From NCBI GenBank assembly GCA_000711775.1, contig ARYC01017081.1:124001-188000 (forward strand): a stretch of 64,000 bases of DNA, in the 5' to 3' direction. The stretch comes from Oxytricha trifallax. Lineage: Eukaryota > Ciliophora > Spirotrichea > Sporadotrichida > Oxytrichidae. The position numbers were made by a program, and so were the translations under genes. Shown here piece after piece: positions 1-11,813 of the stretch. The notes under the pieces were generated by a model. The model was not told the DNA's origin, searched no databases, and saw nothing but the letters and a program-made list of their open reading frames with translations. The first letter of the stretch is position 1. Every line of letters begins with the position of its first letter.

Positions 1-441
1 TGCACTATTCAACAGCGGCTGTTGGTGGAAGATATTCCATGCTGCTAATAATAGCAGAAACCCAAAGTATCTGTTTAAAATACAATAGCTTGATTTTAGG
101 ACAATGAATTCTGATCATCCACTACAATTGCAAATACTTCATCAAAATCATCAAAGTTTCTTTATGCTCTAAAGCCATTATCAGCATTTTTGGTTTACTG
201 AAACTGACATTTGATTTTATTTATTATTTAAAATTTGAAAATAGTTTTATTATTTAATATTAAGTTACTCTTCTTTTTAATTATTAAAATTAAATATTAA
301 AGAAATTTGTCAAACTATCAAAGGATATATGAAATAAAGAAAGATTTTTCTATTTTTTGTTGCTCTAACTTAAATTCAATAAATAAAACCAGTATTTGTG
401 ACTCATTTTAATTATTGAATTTATGGGAAAGCAGTTTGAAC
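1..441. other. AT-rich stretch downstream of the THO2-like gene
   Basis: No coding pattern, RNA gene or repeat was recognised here. It follows the TGA stop of the minus-strand gene and is probably its 3' flank or an IES. Confidence 0.5.
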
Positions 442-1533
442 TCACTTTCTTTAATTATTTGCATTCCTATTGTTTGGAATAATCCTGTTTTTTATGTCTT
501 CTTCTCTGGGTCTCTTCACTTCTCTGAATCTTCTATCATCCTCCTTAAACTTAATAAGAATACTCATATTTATATTTAGTATTATTGTGAAGTTTAGGTG
601 GTGATCTGTCAGTGTTTCTTCTCTTGTTATCATTGCTGATTATAGGGCTTCTGCTTGATCTTCTTTGCACTTTCAAGCTGGCACTTGTACCCCCACTAAC
701 AGCTCCTTCTTCTCTCGAATTTGACTGATCCATATTTCTTGAACTTGCTCCCCCTCTTGAAGGTTGATCGTTTTACTCAACTTATCTGCTTGATTTCCTC
801 ACAGATTGAGTTTCTCTGTTTGAAGGTTGGTTATCCCTGGATCTTGCTGAGGTACCAGTGTTGGGTGAAAGAATTCTTCTCGGTTTATCTTCACTGCATT
901 AATCACCTTAATTGTTATTGTCAACACTGCTGAAATTACTAGCTTCTTTCTCTCGTTCCTTGACTTTTCTGCGAGACTCTGATCCTCCAGCGAGATTGTT
1001 ACTGCTTGTTGACTCAGGTTCTCTTGAAGAAACAACTCTATCTTTATCTCTTTAATCTCTGTCTCCTCTGTCTCTTTTTCTCTCTTCCTTTTCCTTTTCT
1101 CTTTCACTTTCCTTCTCAGCTAACTCTTATATTATAAATAAACTGTAAAATTATTTGGTCTTTAGCTGCCTTAAGTTCTTGGTCAATCACACTTTATGGC
1201 TTATCCATTGTCTCCATTTTCTTAATTAAATATTGGTTGCAAGATAGCGCAAGGGTATATAGCATCTAGTCAATTGTACTCTTTTTATCAATCAAGCCTT
1301 GAAGATGTTTTTAAATAACCTTGGCAATAAGATATTGATTTGGAAACATTGGCCTCATCTTGTTCAATATAGTTAGTCCGCATTTTGTCTTCATCTATTG
1401 CTTTGCATTTTAGAAACATACAATGAGATTTTAAGTAAATCTTTTCTGAATAGAGTCAGCAATCTGCTGGAACTCCGAAAGCTTGATAGTGTCAGGTTTT
1501 CCAATCATTTTTGCAAAGCCTGAATACTCTTTG
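442..1533 (-). CDS. THO complex subunit 2 (THO2/THOC2)-like, C-terminal part
   Basis: The minus strand reads from about 1533 to a TGA at 442-444 once two short IESs are removed. The first part (about 1530-1168) resembles the C-terminal Tho2 helical region: it contains LSEFQQIADSIQKRF, then a block like the family's NALIVLxKIxxVFP (seen as GLTILNKMRPMFP), then a repeat-rich helix ending QYLIKK. The second part is a long Arg/Ser/Glu/Lys-rich tail (for example SEREKEKEERKRDRGDRD), as THOC2 proteins have. THO couples transcription to mRNA export in the nucleus. TAA and TAG appear in frame as Gln. The 5' part is missing from the window: the frame runs up to TBE-A, and no continuation was found on its other side. 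The family call rests on by-eye similarity; an unrelated RS-tailed protein is the main alternative. Confidence 0.55.
554..596. other. IES in THO2-like tail, pointer TTA/TAA
   Basis: A 43-bp AT-rich segment flanked by TTA (551-553 and 594-596). Removing it on the minus strand joins the tail motif TDRSPPK to FKEDDRRFREVKRPREED and moves the stop from 536 to 442. Without removal the frame ends in a less convincing Tyr-rich stretch. Confidence 0.55.
1122..1167. other. IES in THO2-like gene, pointer AGCT
   Basis: A 46-bp AT-rich segment between two AGCT copies (1118-1121 and 1164-1167). Removal joins the helical region (VIDQELKAA) in frame to the charged tail (EKESEREKEK). Left in place, the upstream frame hits a TGA. 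Confidence 0.7.
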
Positions 1534-1537
1534 CATT

Positions 1538-1618
1538 CAAAACCCAAAAAACCCCTTAATGAGGTTTATAAGTGCTTTGATTTGTAGGGAATTTGTTAGG
1601 GGTTGGGGTTATTAATTA
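1538..1618. repeat. TBE-A left terminal inverted repeat
   Basis: Starts with the C4A4-like end and matches, in inverse orientation, the right end at 5489-5568 including the shared block around GTAGGGAATTTGTTAGGGG. Confidence 0.85.
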
Positions 1619-1619
1619 A

Positions 1620-2679
1620 ATGCGAGACAAAAATAGCAAGCTTTTGGGGTCTATTTATGATGGAGAGTATATAGATTTAGTGTTTAAACTGCGATATGGA
1701 GTTGATATATCCAGTGAATAAATCAAACCAGTACTAAACTATAAGTCTATTGCGCTACTCTTAAAGCGAAGTCCGTCAACTGTTCGTTCCCACTGTCTTA
1801 TAGCACTATAATTAAAGAAATAGTAGCTAAATTCTTAGCCTAAGATGTAGTCAAATTTCTATAGAAGCATATTGACTATCTTATTAATGAGAAAACTTTG
1901 AAGTATTGGGCTCACTTCTCTTTAGACCAACGAGCTACTATGTTTCATCGACAGTTCCCTGATTTGAAGATCTCTGCTTAGTCTATAGCCAACATCTATA
2001 AACGAAATGGTATTTCTTACAAAAGTGTTAATCGTATAAAGAGAGTGATTGATTTCACTCTGCCATTTTACAACAATAACCTAAATTATATTTATAATTA
2101 AATGCAGAGAGCTATTACTAATAATATTAAGTTTATACATGCTGACGAGGCTGTGTTTACATTCAACACTTTTATCTAGAAATCTTGGTATAAGAGGCAT
2201 AGTAATATAGAAGTATATGACTAGAAAGTCAAGGTATAAACAATGGCAATTCTAGGAAATTAGCGAAGATACTGGTTTAGAAACTTATGTTATTCATCCT
2301 CGCTCTATTAAGACAGAGCAGTATATTAAGTTCTTAGAGCAGATAAGAGAGAAATACCCTGAATAAGAGATTATACTATTCGTTGATAATCTTTCTGTTC
2401 ATAAGACTAAAGAAACAAGGAAGAATTATGAGCAACTTAGAATAACGCCAGAGTTCAACGTACCTTACAGTCCAGAGTTTAATGGAATTGAGTTCTACTG
2501 GGGTATATTAAAAGGCCATTACAAGAAACTGCTGCTAGACCACATGATGCATGACCTACCTATCGATACAGTAGACTTTATTAAAAGCTCAGCAAAGAGA
2601 GTAGATAATTTATTGGCTTAAGTGTGCGAAAGAAGGGAGAGTGAATGTATATAAATAAGTTTTGTAGTTAAGTTAATGA
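1620..2679 (+). pseudogene. TBE transposase (42-kDa type, IS630/Tc1-mariner DDE)
   Basis: The ATG at 1620 opens MRDKNSKLLGSIYDGEYIDL, followed by a helix-turn-helix-like stretch (KSIALLLKRSPSTVRS) and the DDE core. The first Asp is in HADEAVFTFNTF, the second in ILFVDNLSVHK, and the catalytic Glu in NVPYSPEFNGIEFYW. The end reads VNVYKQVLQLSQ before TGA. At least three frame changes interrupt it: one between the helix-turn-helix and the KYWAHFSL block, one near 2250, and one near 2620. It is therefore a decayed copy. It converges on the minus-strand 22-kDa-type frame with about 10 bp between the stops, an arrangement repeated in TBE-B. Confidence 0.85.
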
Positions 2680-2688
2680 ATATATAAG

Positions 2689-3471
2689 TCACATTAAAAA
2701 TTCTTTGAGGGAGCTGGCTTCTCTTTCTTTACTACTTCTTGCTTCCCTCCTCCTAAGTTTCTTCTCTTGCTGCCAGCTCCAGCATCTATATTCATTGACT
2801 CTGGAGGCTAAATATTTGAATAAAGTCTCTTGCTAACTTCATACTTTGTCTGCGACTTACGCTCTCTATGAAGCTTGCTCGATTCCTTCATCAAGAAGAT
2901 GCCAGTACCAGATTTTTCTAAAGAGGTAAGCTACAAATCTTACTTGAAATATAAGGGTGCTTCTGCAGCTCTGATAACCAGCTCTCACTTATCTTGATCC
3001 CTTGTTTATCCTTATCTTCTGAAGAGATGCTGTACCTTTTCTTATGAGATTATTGAATAATTTCTTTCAAGTAATCACCTTTTATTGTTGCAAGTATGCC
3101 AAAGAAAAAGTTTCTTTCAGGAAATTTATTTGACAACTGATTCTTTGTAGGCAGGAACAACGAAACCTCTGGGTCATTCATTGCATAATCATATAAATTA
3201 GTCACAGAGATTTCAGGATAGTTTGGAATCTCTGCAAACTTCACATCTTAAGTTTTTAATGCTTTCTTCTCTTCACAGAGTATGACTCTTAAAAATGAAA
3301 TTTTAGTACCTTCCATCGTTGGCAGGAACAAACCAACTACATAATCAAGATTAGCCACTATGAGTTCATCACCTTGCTGCACCAGGTAGCGATGAAAATC
3401 CTCCTTGCTTCTAAATCTTTGAATCAATACTGTGCTTACACTCTTTTCATTGCATCATTCATTGACTCCAT
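2689..3471 (-). pseudogene. TBE 22-kDa-type protein
   Basis: The minus strand opens MESMNDAMKRVQAQY and continues after a frame break with VQQGDELIVANLDYVVGLF, then EIPNYPEISVTNLYDYAMND and ERNFFFGILATIKGDYL, ending in a Lys-rich tail. Its position (between transposase and kinase frame, opposite strand) and size match the 22-kDa ORF of TBE elements, whose function is unknown. The same protein can be read in TBE-B and in remnant D. A frame break near 3430 and another near 2900 make this copy defective. Confidence 0.75.
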
Positions 3472-4001
3472 CTTGCTTACAGATCTAAGAAATGATATTC
3501 AAAGATAAGTTTATATTTCAATTATTTACCTCTGAAAAACTTACTATTAAATATGGGCATCCTATAGAAGGTCAACCTCTAAGAAGGATATGGAAAAAGT
3601 TGTGAGAACTGATTTCAAACTAGAGAGATTGATATCAATTTCTACTGTTATAGTTCCATATTTTTAAATTTAAATTGGTACGTACTTAATTAGGAGCATT
3701 AATTAAAGCTAGTACTTAATTAGGAGCACCCTAATTTTAATCATAAAATCACAAAATACCTCCTAAAGCAGTACGTACTTAATTAGGAGCACCTCCTAAA
3801 TCGGTACGTACTATAATCAACTTATTATTGAAAGTAAAAATGGTTACTTTCTCACCCAGATTTAGAGCTGGTTCGTCTCTTAGTGCTCATTTATCTTCGC
3901 TAATACTCTAAGAACTTCCCTTGATACTTGAAGGCTTGCAAAGCTCTAATATAAGCTCTCAGTTATAGAGGCAGTTTTATAATTTTAAATTCAATTTAAA
4001 T

Positions 4002-5449
4002 ATGAGCGCTAACATTTTAAGAAAAACAACAGCACTTCCATAAAACTAAATGAGACTTACCTTTGGGAGCAATAAAAAGTGTGATAGCTGCGAGATGAAC
4101 TCTCATAAGGAACTACCAGAGCTATCACTTGATGTCTCTGTTATTAAAATTGAAATTAATAATAGAAAATTAATGGCAAACAAGTGTGTGGGAGACAGAG
4201 AGGAGGAGAAAGGTATTAATGAAATTCCTATACAAACTGAAGAAGTTGAAGTCTATTTTTGTGAGTTATGTGAGAAAGATTTTGCTCATAAATCAAGCTG
4301 ATACAGACATATGAAAGAGCATAGAGAAGCAAAGCCCACTGTATACTTAAAGCATGATAAAATAGATGGAAAGTATGACTGCTTTGAGTGCAATAAGCAA
4401 TACTCTCATACAAGAGACCTAAAGAAGCATCTATTAAAAGCTCACAAGAAAGATATAGAAGTTGAGAATCATGAAGTTGAGCTGAAGCTTCTAAACAAAA
4501 GAAAAGCGAGGGAATATTCTAAGGTCGTAGTACCTGAATAAGCTAGAGAGTTAGAGTACGTTAAGAAGCCACGCAACCAACTGACCTCTGAAATAACAAA
4601 AATTATGATCAAGATTCAATACAAGAAAATACCGGTTCTTGCTTAAATTGACCTAGACACTTCTCTTTAAAGCTACCTTATAATAGAAGACTCCTTTGAT
4701 AAGAAAGTTATCAATGATAATCAATACGCATACAAGGTGTATCCCTTCAACTATCTCTTAAGTGATGATAAATATCAGATGGAGTTTACAAATGAGTATA
4801 AAGTACTCACTTAAGCTAAGTTTAAAGAGTGTAGTTACTTAATCAAGCTAGATGCTGTTCTTCTTGCCAAGGATCATGTGGCTCTCAGACTCCCACTCTA
4901 TGAAATGACCCTCAGAGATTTTATTACTGATCAAAGGAATCATAAGTAGCTTGCTTTGATAGCAACCTAAACCTTACAAGGTATAAAAGAGTTACATAAG
5001 TTAGGCTTTGTTCATAGAGATTTGAAGCCTGAGAATATTATGATAAACTTCTCACCTGTAAGAGTGGCAATTATTGACTTCAACAGAGCATTAAGGGTGG
5101 AAGTATCAAGGCTAGGAAGTGTTATGGGAACTCCAGGCTATTATCCTGAAAGAGAAGACTGGAGAGATGGAGATTATTAATGGGATGTGTGGGCTTTAGC
5201 AGCAATAACAATAGAGTGCGATATACCTCTCAACGATTACTTCTCTACCAGGTGTGAGAAAGATGCTAAGCTAATAATCAAGTAATTTATTGACAAAACA
5301 AGAGTATCTCAATCAATGAAACAAATGGCAGAGTCAATAATAATAAAACCAAACTCAAGATAAGACATACAATAGAGCAGATAGTGCTGTGGTTAAGTAA
5401 GATAAACTTCAGACCACTCCCACATGATCCTAAAGTGCATTTTGAGTGA
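4002..5449 (+). pseudogene. TBE 57-kDa-type zinc finger/kinase protein
   Basis: The ATG at 4002 opens MSANILRKTTALPQNQM. Two C2H2 fingers follow: YFCELCEKDFAHKSS with its histidines in YRHMKEH, and YDCFECNKQYSHTRDLKKH. A protein-kinase-like domain then shows LHKLGFVHRDLKPENIM, VAIIDFNRAL (DFN in place of DFG), and a P+1-like MGTPGYYPERED. The order of fingers then kinase matches the 57-kDa ORF of TBE elements. A TGA lies inside the first finger (4299-4301), and the frame shifts near 5390 before the conserved end (PLPHDPKVHFE). The role in TBE biology is unknown; the substituted DFG Gly suggests weak or altered catalysis. Confidence 0.85.
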
Positions 5450-5488
5450 TTAAATTAAAGAAATTTACTAAAAAATTCACATTAAAAC

Positions 5489-5568
5489 CTATTAATATCC
5501 CCAACCCCTAACAAATTCCCTACAAATCAAAGCACTTATAAACCTCATTAAGGGGTTTTGGGGTTTTG
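5489..5568. repeat. TBE-A right terminal inverted repeat
   Basis: Inverse copy of 1538-1618, ending GGGGTTTTGGGGTTTTG before the ATT duplication. The right end keeps two full G4T4 units while the left end has lost some regularity. Confidence 0.85.
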
Positions 5569-5571
5569 ATT

Positions 5572-6535
5572 ATTGATTAATTTAAATTACATTTTTTTTC
5601 ATATTTAACTATTTTTCTTGTATTTACTCATACCTATTGTTTTATTGTTTTTAGATTATATGTCAAGACTTACTGAGTACAAAGCGAAATCTAAAAATCA
5701 ATAAAATTATAGAAAATGAGAGATTAATTTAATTATACCAGCTCAAATTTAGAAGAAAGAATTACAAGGAGAGGAGACACTAATAATAATAAGCATATAC
5801 CAATTAAAACCGCTTATAAGTATAAATCCTGCTTCGCTTAAATAGAATGATTTCTAAAATTCTAAAAAAATATAAATAAAACTTTTCAATAATTATGATC
5901 ACTTAGTAATCTACAAACAAAAGTTGTAAAAATGCTCTTTTTATTTAGACATATTTTTTATTTATCTCTAATATTATTTACATTTCTAAATATATGTCAG
6001 TTTTTTGTATTTTTGAATTTTAATATTTCCTATTTTTTTGTATTTTATCAATAATAGTATTTTATTTCTCCAAAATCATTAAAAATAATTGAGGTAAAAT
6101 CAAGGAAATAATTGTATAAAACAATTATTAAATAATTATTAGAAATCTCTTAAGATCGTTGATATATTTTATATTACTTATTTAAATAAACTTATTCTTT
6201 TAATTAATTTAATATTTTAAAAAGAAACTACTTTAAACGATTATAAGAAAATTCATAAATAGTAATCTAATTTTTTCTTAATAAATTTTTGAAGGAAAAA
6301 AAAAGTTTAATAATTATTTTGGTAAAACTTATATATTATTTATTGTAAAGTCTCAAAAAATACAAATTATTTTTATTTTAATGATTTTCTTAAAAATACT
6401 ATTCATTAAAATTATTGAGCTTTTATGATTTCTAAATATTAATTTTGATCCTTCAATTAAAAAGACTTAAATGATTAAAAACCTTTTTAATTCTTTCAAA
6501 ATCTTCTATATTTAAATTAAAAATAATTGAAGATT
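5572..6535. other. AT-rich stretch right of TBE-A
   Basis: No gene recognised. A short denser patch at 5660-5860 opens with MSRLTEYKAKSKNQ but meets TGA after about 20 codons and matches nothing I know. The rest is low complexity. Confidence 0.4.
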
Positions 6536-7269
6536 GTAGTAAAATGTTCTCCCAAATATTGTAAAAACACACTTAAGTGGAGTATTCCTGAGAATTTATA
6601 TAAATGCCCTTTATGAATCTTATAAATTTTCCATTAATAAATTTAGCAAAGGAATGGCTTGCAAGTGTTGTATTGGGCTTAAAAGAATTGCATTCTAGAG
6701 GAATTATTCATAGAGACATAAAGCCAGATAATATACTTTAAAAATTTTAATACTTGTTTTCAAGCAAGATGAAGTCAGAATTGCTGATTATAAAATTTAA
6801 ATAATAAAAAATAGCTCTTTTATATTATATGGGCAGGCTAAAACAATCAATAACTATATAAATATGATTTATATTATAAAAAAGTAAAATTTAAATTAAT
6901 AAATAGGTGAACCTCAATCTAAGCGACTTTATGGGACTATGAATTTCATTTCTCCTGAGATGCAAAATTATTTTTTATTATTATTTATGCTTGATGGGAG
7001 AGATTATGATTTCTCTGCAGATATTTACTCTGAAATTGAAATACATATCAAATAACATATACTTATTTACTTTTATAATATTATAAAATAAACTCTCTTG
7101 GAATAACATTTATATACCTTCTTACAAGAGAATTTCCATCTAAAAATGAAATTTAAGATCAATATTGGCGACCAAAAATAAATGGAATAACTGAAGAATT
7201 TTATACAAATATTTTATTTACTTAGAATTTATCACTCTGCTGTGAAGAATATTGAATAAATATATCTGA

Positions 7270-8247
7270 CCCGAACGAGCCCCTACCCTCAGCCGAACAC
7301 CCCCCTCCCCCCCTCGACAAGACCCCTCCCTTCCCGAGACCCCTCCCTGCCAACCGAGACCCCCTCCCCCCTCAAACAGAGAACCCCTTTTATTATAATT
7401 ATTTGATGAATTTATTTTTTACTCAGAATAAATTTCTTGCCCTTCGGACAGATATTACTATTAAAATATAATTTGATAAGTTCCACTAAGCCCGTCGACT
7501 TTTATTTGAACATACTCCCATAGGGAAATATTTATAATAAGGTTTAATTTTGACTATCATGAGTAATAATATGATTTAATTGATACACATAAATTTGAAA
7601 TCAAAATCGTTTATAACTTAAAATTACTTACACTCTACTATATAGTAAAAATTAATATAAACATTTTTCCTAATATTTTCACTTCATTTAAATATAATAA
7701 CTTTTATTATTATTACTTTATTTAGCTAATTACTATTAAAATCTTACTTTTTAATAATATAATTAAATCGAAATACTAAAAAAAATTGTCTTGAATTATT
7801 CAATAAACAAATGATTAAAAACTAAGATTTTAATAGTAATTAGCTAAATAAAGTAATAATAATAAAAGTTATTATATTAAAATGAAGTGAAAATATTAGG
7901 AAAAATGTTTATATTAATTTTTACTATATAGTAGAGTGTAAGTAATTTAAGTTATAAACGATTTTGATTTCAAATTTATGTGTATCAATTAAATCATATT
8001 ATAACTCATAAAAGTCAAAATTAAACCTTATTATAAATATTTCCCTATGGGAGTATGTTCAAATAAAAGTCGACGGACTTAGTGGAACTCATCAAATTAT
8101 ATTTTAATACTAACATCTGCCCAAAGGGCAAGAAATTTATTCTGAGTAAAAAATAAATTCATCAAATAATTAACAAAAGGGCTCATGTTTGGAGGGGAGG
8201 GGCCCTTGAGTTGAGAGGAAGGCGGATAGAGGAGGGGTCTCGGTCAT
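7270..8247. repeat. Fold-back (MITE-like) element with C-rich/G-rich ends
   Basis: Two arms of about 370 bp (7386-7755 and 7821-8178) are near-exact inverse copies around an AT-rich centre. The left outer end is a strikingly C-rich 110 bp (repeats of CCCCTCCC and GAGACCCC) and the right outer end is G-rich and matches it loosely. It lies in a gap of kinase copy A between ITEEFYTN and MVSYESNYRPS, where the other copies have only a short IES or intron. No coding content seen. Confidence 0.75.
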
Positions 8248-8710
8248 AACATATATCTTTATAATTATAAATAAGAAAAAATAAATTTATTAAAAAAATT
8301 GTTTTTTTTTTATTAATGGTTAGCTATGAAAGCAATTACAGGCCAAGCATAGTTGACATAATGTTTGATCCTTCAATTAAAATATACTTTATTATTTTAT
8401 GATAATTGCAGAAACAAAGGTCATGACAGATTATAGAAAAGTTTACGGGATTATGACTTTATTATTTTATTTTATTATTTAAGAATTCTTATTTTTCAAA
8501 AAAGACTTTAGGTTTTTCCAATTTCAAACCAGACTTGATAAAACAATTCTCGGAAATAGGTATTGGATGTCGTAACTGTACACTTGTTCTATGTAATGAA
8601 TGTTTATTTGTTAAAAATAATAATATCGTTTGTTATTTATAATTCAAACTTTACTTAATATATTTTAATCATAAGAAATGTTTCAGAAAAAAAATAGAAT
8701 CATCCTTTGG

Positions 8711-10947
8711 TATTGACGTCACCATCTCACATTTGACGTCGCCATCTCACTTATGAAGTCATGAACTCACAAGTGCGTCAAAAGCAAACAGATATAATTT
8801 TTATGAAGAGTCTTTTATGGTAATTTTGAATTAATAACACTCTCACTTAAATATACAAAAACTCCAAATGTTCATTTATATATTGATATATAAAAACTTA
8901 TTTTTTAGAATCCTTATTTACCCAAAAACATTTAATATACGTATTTTGAATTATAAACAAATGACTTCACATTTATATATTATTCTGATTTCAACTAAAT
9001 TTGTATAATTTGTGAAATAATCTTATACTTTATATAATAGTTAAGCATCAATCTTTTCTCTTAGTTTAATATGTATAATTCAAAAATTTAAGAACATTAT
9101 TATTCTATAATGATAATATCAATACTTGAAATATCTTGAAATAATAATATCTAAATTAAGATGACTTTGCTTAAATAAATTAAAAAAAGGTACATCAGCA
9201 TTTATTTTATTTTTATCTTGTATTTATTTTATATCATTATTACTTTAGTTCTAAATATACATTTTAGATAACATCTATAAAAAAATACAAACTTAATTTA
9301 TAAAGAAAAAAAAATTTTATTACAGACTCATTATCACTTTGCCTCTGTATTATTTTAAATTGATATTTGAATTTATTTCTAAGTACATCTTGTGATAGTA
9401 AACGATGAAATAATTCTAGAAGACATTTTTATATTATTTAAAAAATGACACTTTATTTATGTTTTATAAAAGAAATTATTTGACAATTCACACAATTGAT
9501 AAAATAAATTGTATTATGCTTATTATATTGAATGCTTTTAAATTTAAAAATTATTCTATATAGTCTTAGGGGTGAATTTTTTTCATATTAAGTGCTTGTT
9601 ATTTATTACTAATAATGAACTAAAGGACTTCTTTAAAAATCAATTTATTCTTATAAATAAATGAAATTCTCATCTGGCTATATATTTTTGAATCTATTTT
9701 TTAAAAAAAATTCTTTACTCAAACTAAGTGATTCATTTTTCAAATAATAAATATATAAATTAAACTCAAAAAAATCTCACTCATTTTTATTCCTAAGGAT
9801 TTAAATTTTTTGAAAAATAGTTGTGTATATTTAAAAATATTAGGGGGGGGGGCGATATCTGAATCTAAGCTGCAGTATCTAAACCTAATGTATTTTATAA
9901 TAGTTTAAATATGTTTGCATACATGCTTCTAGTCAATTTAGGGTTGGAGAACACAAATAAACATTTTATGGTAACGAGGGATCACTTTAAAGGGTAGAAA
10001 AAGTTACAGTAAGTATCTGTTTTATTATAATATTTTAAATAATTTTTATTTTTTTCACATGTTTTTTATTCAATTTTTTTATTTCAAGCCATAGAACATA
10101 CACTAATCGTTGTAGATAACATCAATCAATATAATGAAATTTCATCAGTACTAATATTCTAGCATAAATTCAATGAGAAAGTGTATAATTCATAGCTAGA
10201 TATGTCATTTACAACGACTATAGCTTAAAATAAAAAAATTGAATAAAAAACATGTGAAAAAATAAAAATTATGTGAAATTTTATGATAAAACAGATACTC
10301 ATCGTAGTTTTTTCTGCTCTTTAGAGTGATCCCTCGTTATCATAAGATATTTATTCGTGTCTTTCGACCCTAAATTGACTAGAAGCATGTATGCAAACAT
10401 TTTTAAACTATTATAAAATACATTAGGTTCAGATACTGCAGCTTTGGTTCAGATATCGCCACCCAGAATATTCATAAACATAGAGTAAATGCAGTAAATT
10501 GCTTAATTTTTATGGAAAAAATTTCTTTTTACTAATAATCGACCAATCAATTACTAACCCAAATGTTGGAAAACTTTCAATATTATATGCGTTTTAATTT
10601 TTTAAGATTTAGTCAAAATCTTCTATTATATTGTTGAAGATATGGTTACGAAACTCTCATGCTCTAGCAAAGAAAACAACCTAGCGTCATGATAATGATA
10701 ACACTATAAAAATTTATAAAAACATAAAGAACAGTGACATATAGATTTTATATATGCGCTATGAATGATTTTGTAAGGCATTGACGCCTCCTACCTTCTC
10801 TTTAAAAAAATGTGAATCTAGGGTAAAAATTGAGTTTGTGACATCACCAACGAAGTTATGACGCGTCTGTGAGTTTTTAATACCACTTGTGCGCTCATAA
10901 GGTAATTTGTATACTGATGATGTCGGTTTTTTTAATAGACGTCAATA
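8711..10947. mobile_element. Non-autonomous TIR element (TATTGACGTC ends)
   Basis: Starts TATTGACGTCACCATCTCAC and ends with the inverse GACGTCAATA. Both ends carry several GACGTC-like or GATGTC-like words and a shared CACAAGTG inward. No transposase frame recognised in 2.2 kb. A second palindromic element (9843-10464) is nested within it. It could be a deletion derivative of a larger transposon; the superfamily is not identifiable from the ends alone. Confidence 0.6.
9843..10464. repeat. Palindromic MITE-like element (GGCGATATC ends)
   Basis: Outer ends GGGGGCGATATCTGAA and its inverse; arms of about 230 bp each (to about 10090 and from about 10235) are near-identical inverse copies including GACTAGAAGCATGTATGCAA. 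The spacer is about 140 bp. No coding content. Confidence 0.75.
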
Positions 10948-11407
10948 AACATTATCCTTCTTGGTACTTAATGATATGCTAACCCATGTAACTGAAATAA
11001 GTAATAAAGTTGATGAGCTTTAAATTTTAAAATTATTAATATAATCCAAATATTAACTTATAAAGGATGCATAAGAAGAATTGAGTGTTTAAGAATATTT
11101 ATGTCCTTATGTTGATCCAAAGCCGTACTTATAATATTAATAAAATAAATTTTATATAAAATACATCTAAATTCTTGCAACAGCTTAGACAATGTTTTTA
11201 ATAATACTTATATTTTTTTAAAATGATCGAAGGAAGTTATTCGCATCAAAATATAAATATAATTATTATTCATCAGAAAACTATAGCTTAAGTACAACTT
11301 TTAATTTTGAACTTAAAACCACTAATTATTAAGACTTCCCATTAACTTATTGAAAATTATTTTTTATAGGCTAGCTAGATAAAAAACCGTTCTAATTAAC
11401 TTTTTTT

Positions 11408-11813
11408 TATAAAAAAAAGTTTTGCCTCTGATTAAAATGTAAGAAAGTCTTCGATTTTGAGCAATAGTTTTGAGATACATTTTTGTCAATGCCCATTTTT
11501 ATTTATTCAAATTAAATTATGTTCTATAAAATTATAAATTTTTATAAATCATCACTTGGATTTTCAAATAATTATTAAAGCAAAATTAAAATAATTAAAA
11601 TTATTCTGAGCCATAATAATTTTAATTATTTTAATTTTGCTTTAATAATTATTTGAAAATCCAAGTGATGATTTATAAAAATTTATAATTTTATAGAACA
11701 TAATTTAATTTGAATAAATAAAAATGGGCATTGACAAAAATGTATCTCAAAACTATTGCTCAAAATCGAAGACTTTCTTACATTTTAATCAGAGGCAAAA
11801 CTTTTTTTTATAA
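11408..11813. repeat. Near-perfect 0.4-kb palindrome
   Basis: Arms 11408-11600 and about 11618-11813 are almost base-for-base inverse copies around CTGAGCC near 11610. The very low divergence implies recent origin or gene-conversion upkeep. It lies in a gap of copy A between QEYLCPYVDPKPYL and AKTFCPEIND. No coding content. Confidence 0.85.

Larger units (their letters stand above)
1538..5568 (+). mobile_element. TBE-A, telomere-bearing element (TBE-family DNA transposon)
   Basis: A 4031-bp element flanked by ATT duplications (1535-1537 and 5569-5571), fitting the ANT target of TBEs. Both ends carry an inverted repeat of about 80 bp starting with a slightly degraded CAAAACCCCAAAACCCC, the telomere-like end that names the family. 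It holds the classic trio: a DDE transposase (+), a 22-kDa-type frame (-) convergent on it, and a zinc finger/kinase frame (+). Each frame has one or a few disruptions, so this copy is probably inactive. TBEs are germline-limited Tc1/mariner-like transposons of oxytrichids, removed from the somatic genome during development; their transposases are known to act in that process. Confidence 0.9.
8708..10958. other. Large IES in copy A containing a whole TIR element, pointer ATCCTT
   Basis: ATCCTT occurs at 8702-8707 and 10953-10958. Removing one copy and everything between joins FRKKIESSF to LVLNDML in frame, exactly as paralogs read without interruption (VESSFLMLNDML in copies C and D). The excised segment is essentially the TIR element at 8711-10947, so the pointer is probably its target-site duplication. 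Confidence 0.65.

Noticed and set aside
1538-1600. Possible true chromosome end because of C4A4 repeats
   Set aside because: Sequence continues on both sides, the repeats are short, and the inverse copy plus ATT duplication marks a transposon end.
5700-6260. Very long plus-strand open frame if only TGA is a stop
   Set aside because: The composition is low-complexity Ile/Leu/Asn/Lys, with no motif. With one stop codon in AT-rich DNA such frames occur by chance.
7386-11813. CRISPR array or LTR pairs
   Set aside because: The repeats here are inverted, not direct and regularly spaced; no integrase or reverse transcriptase was seen.
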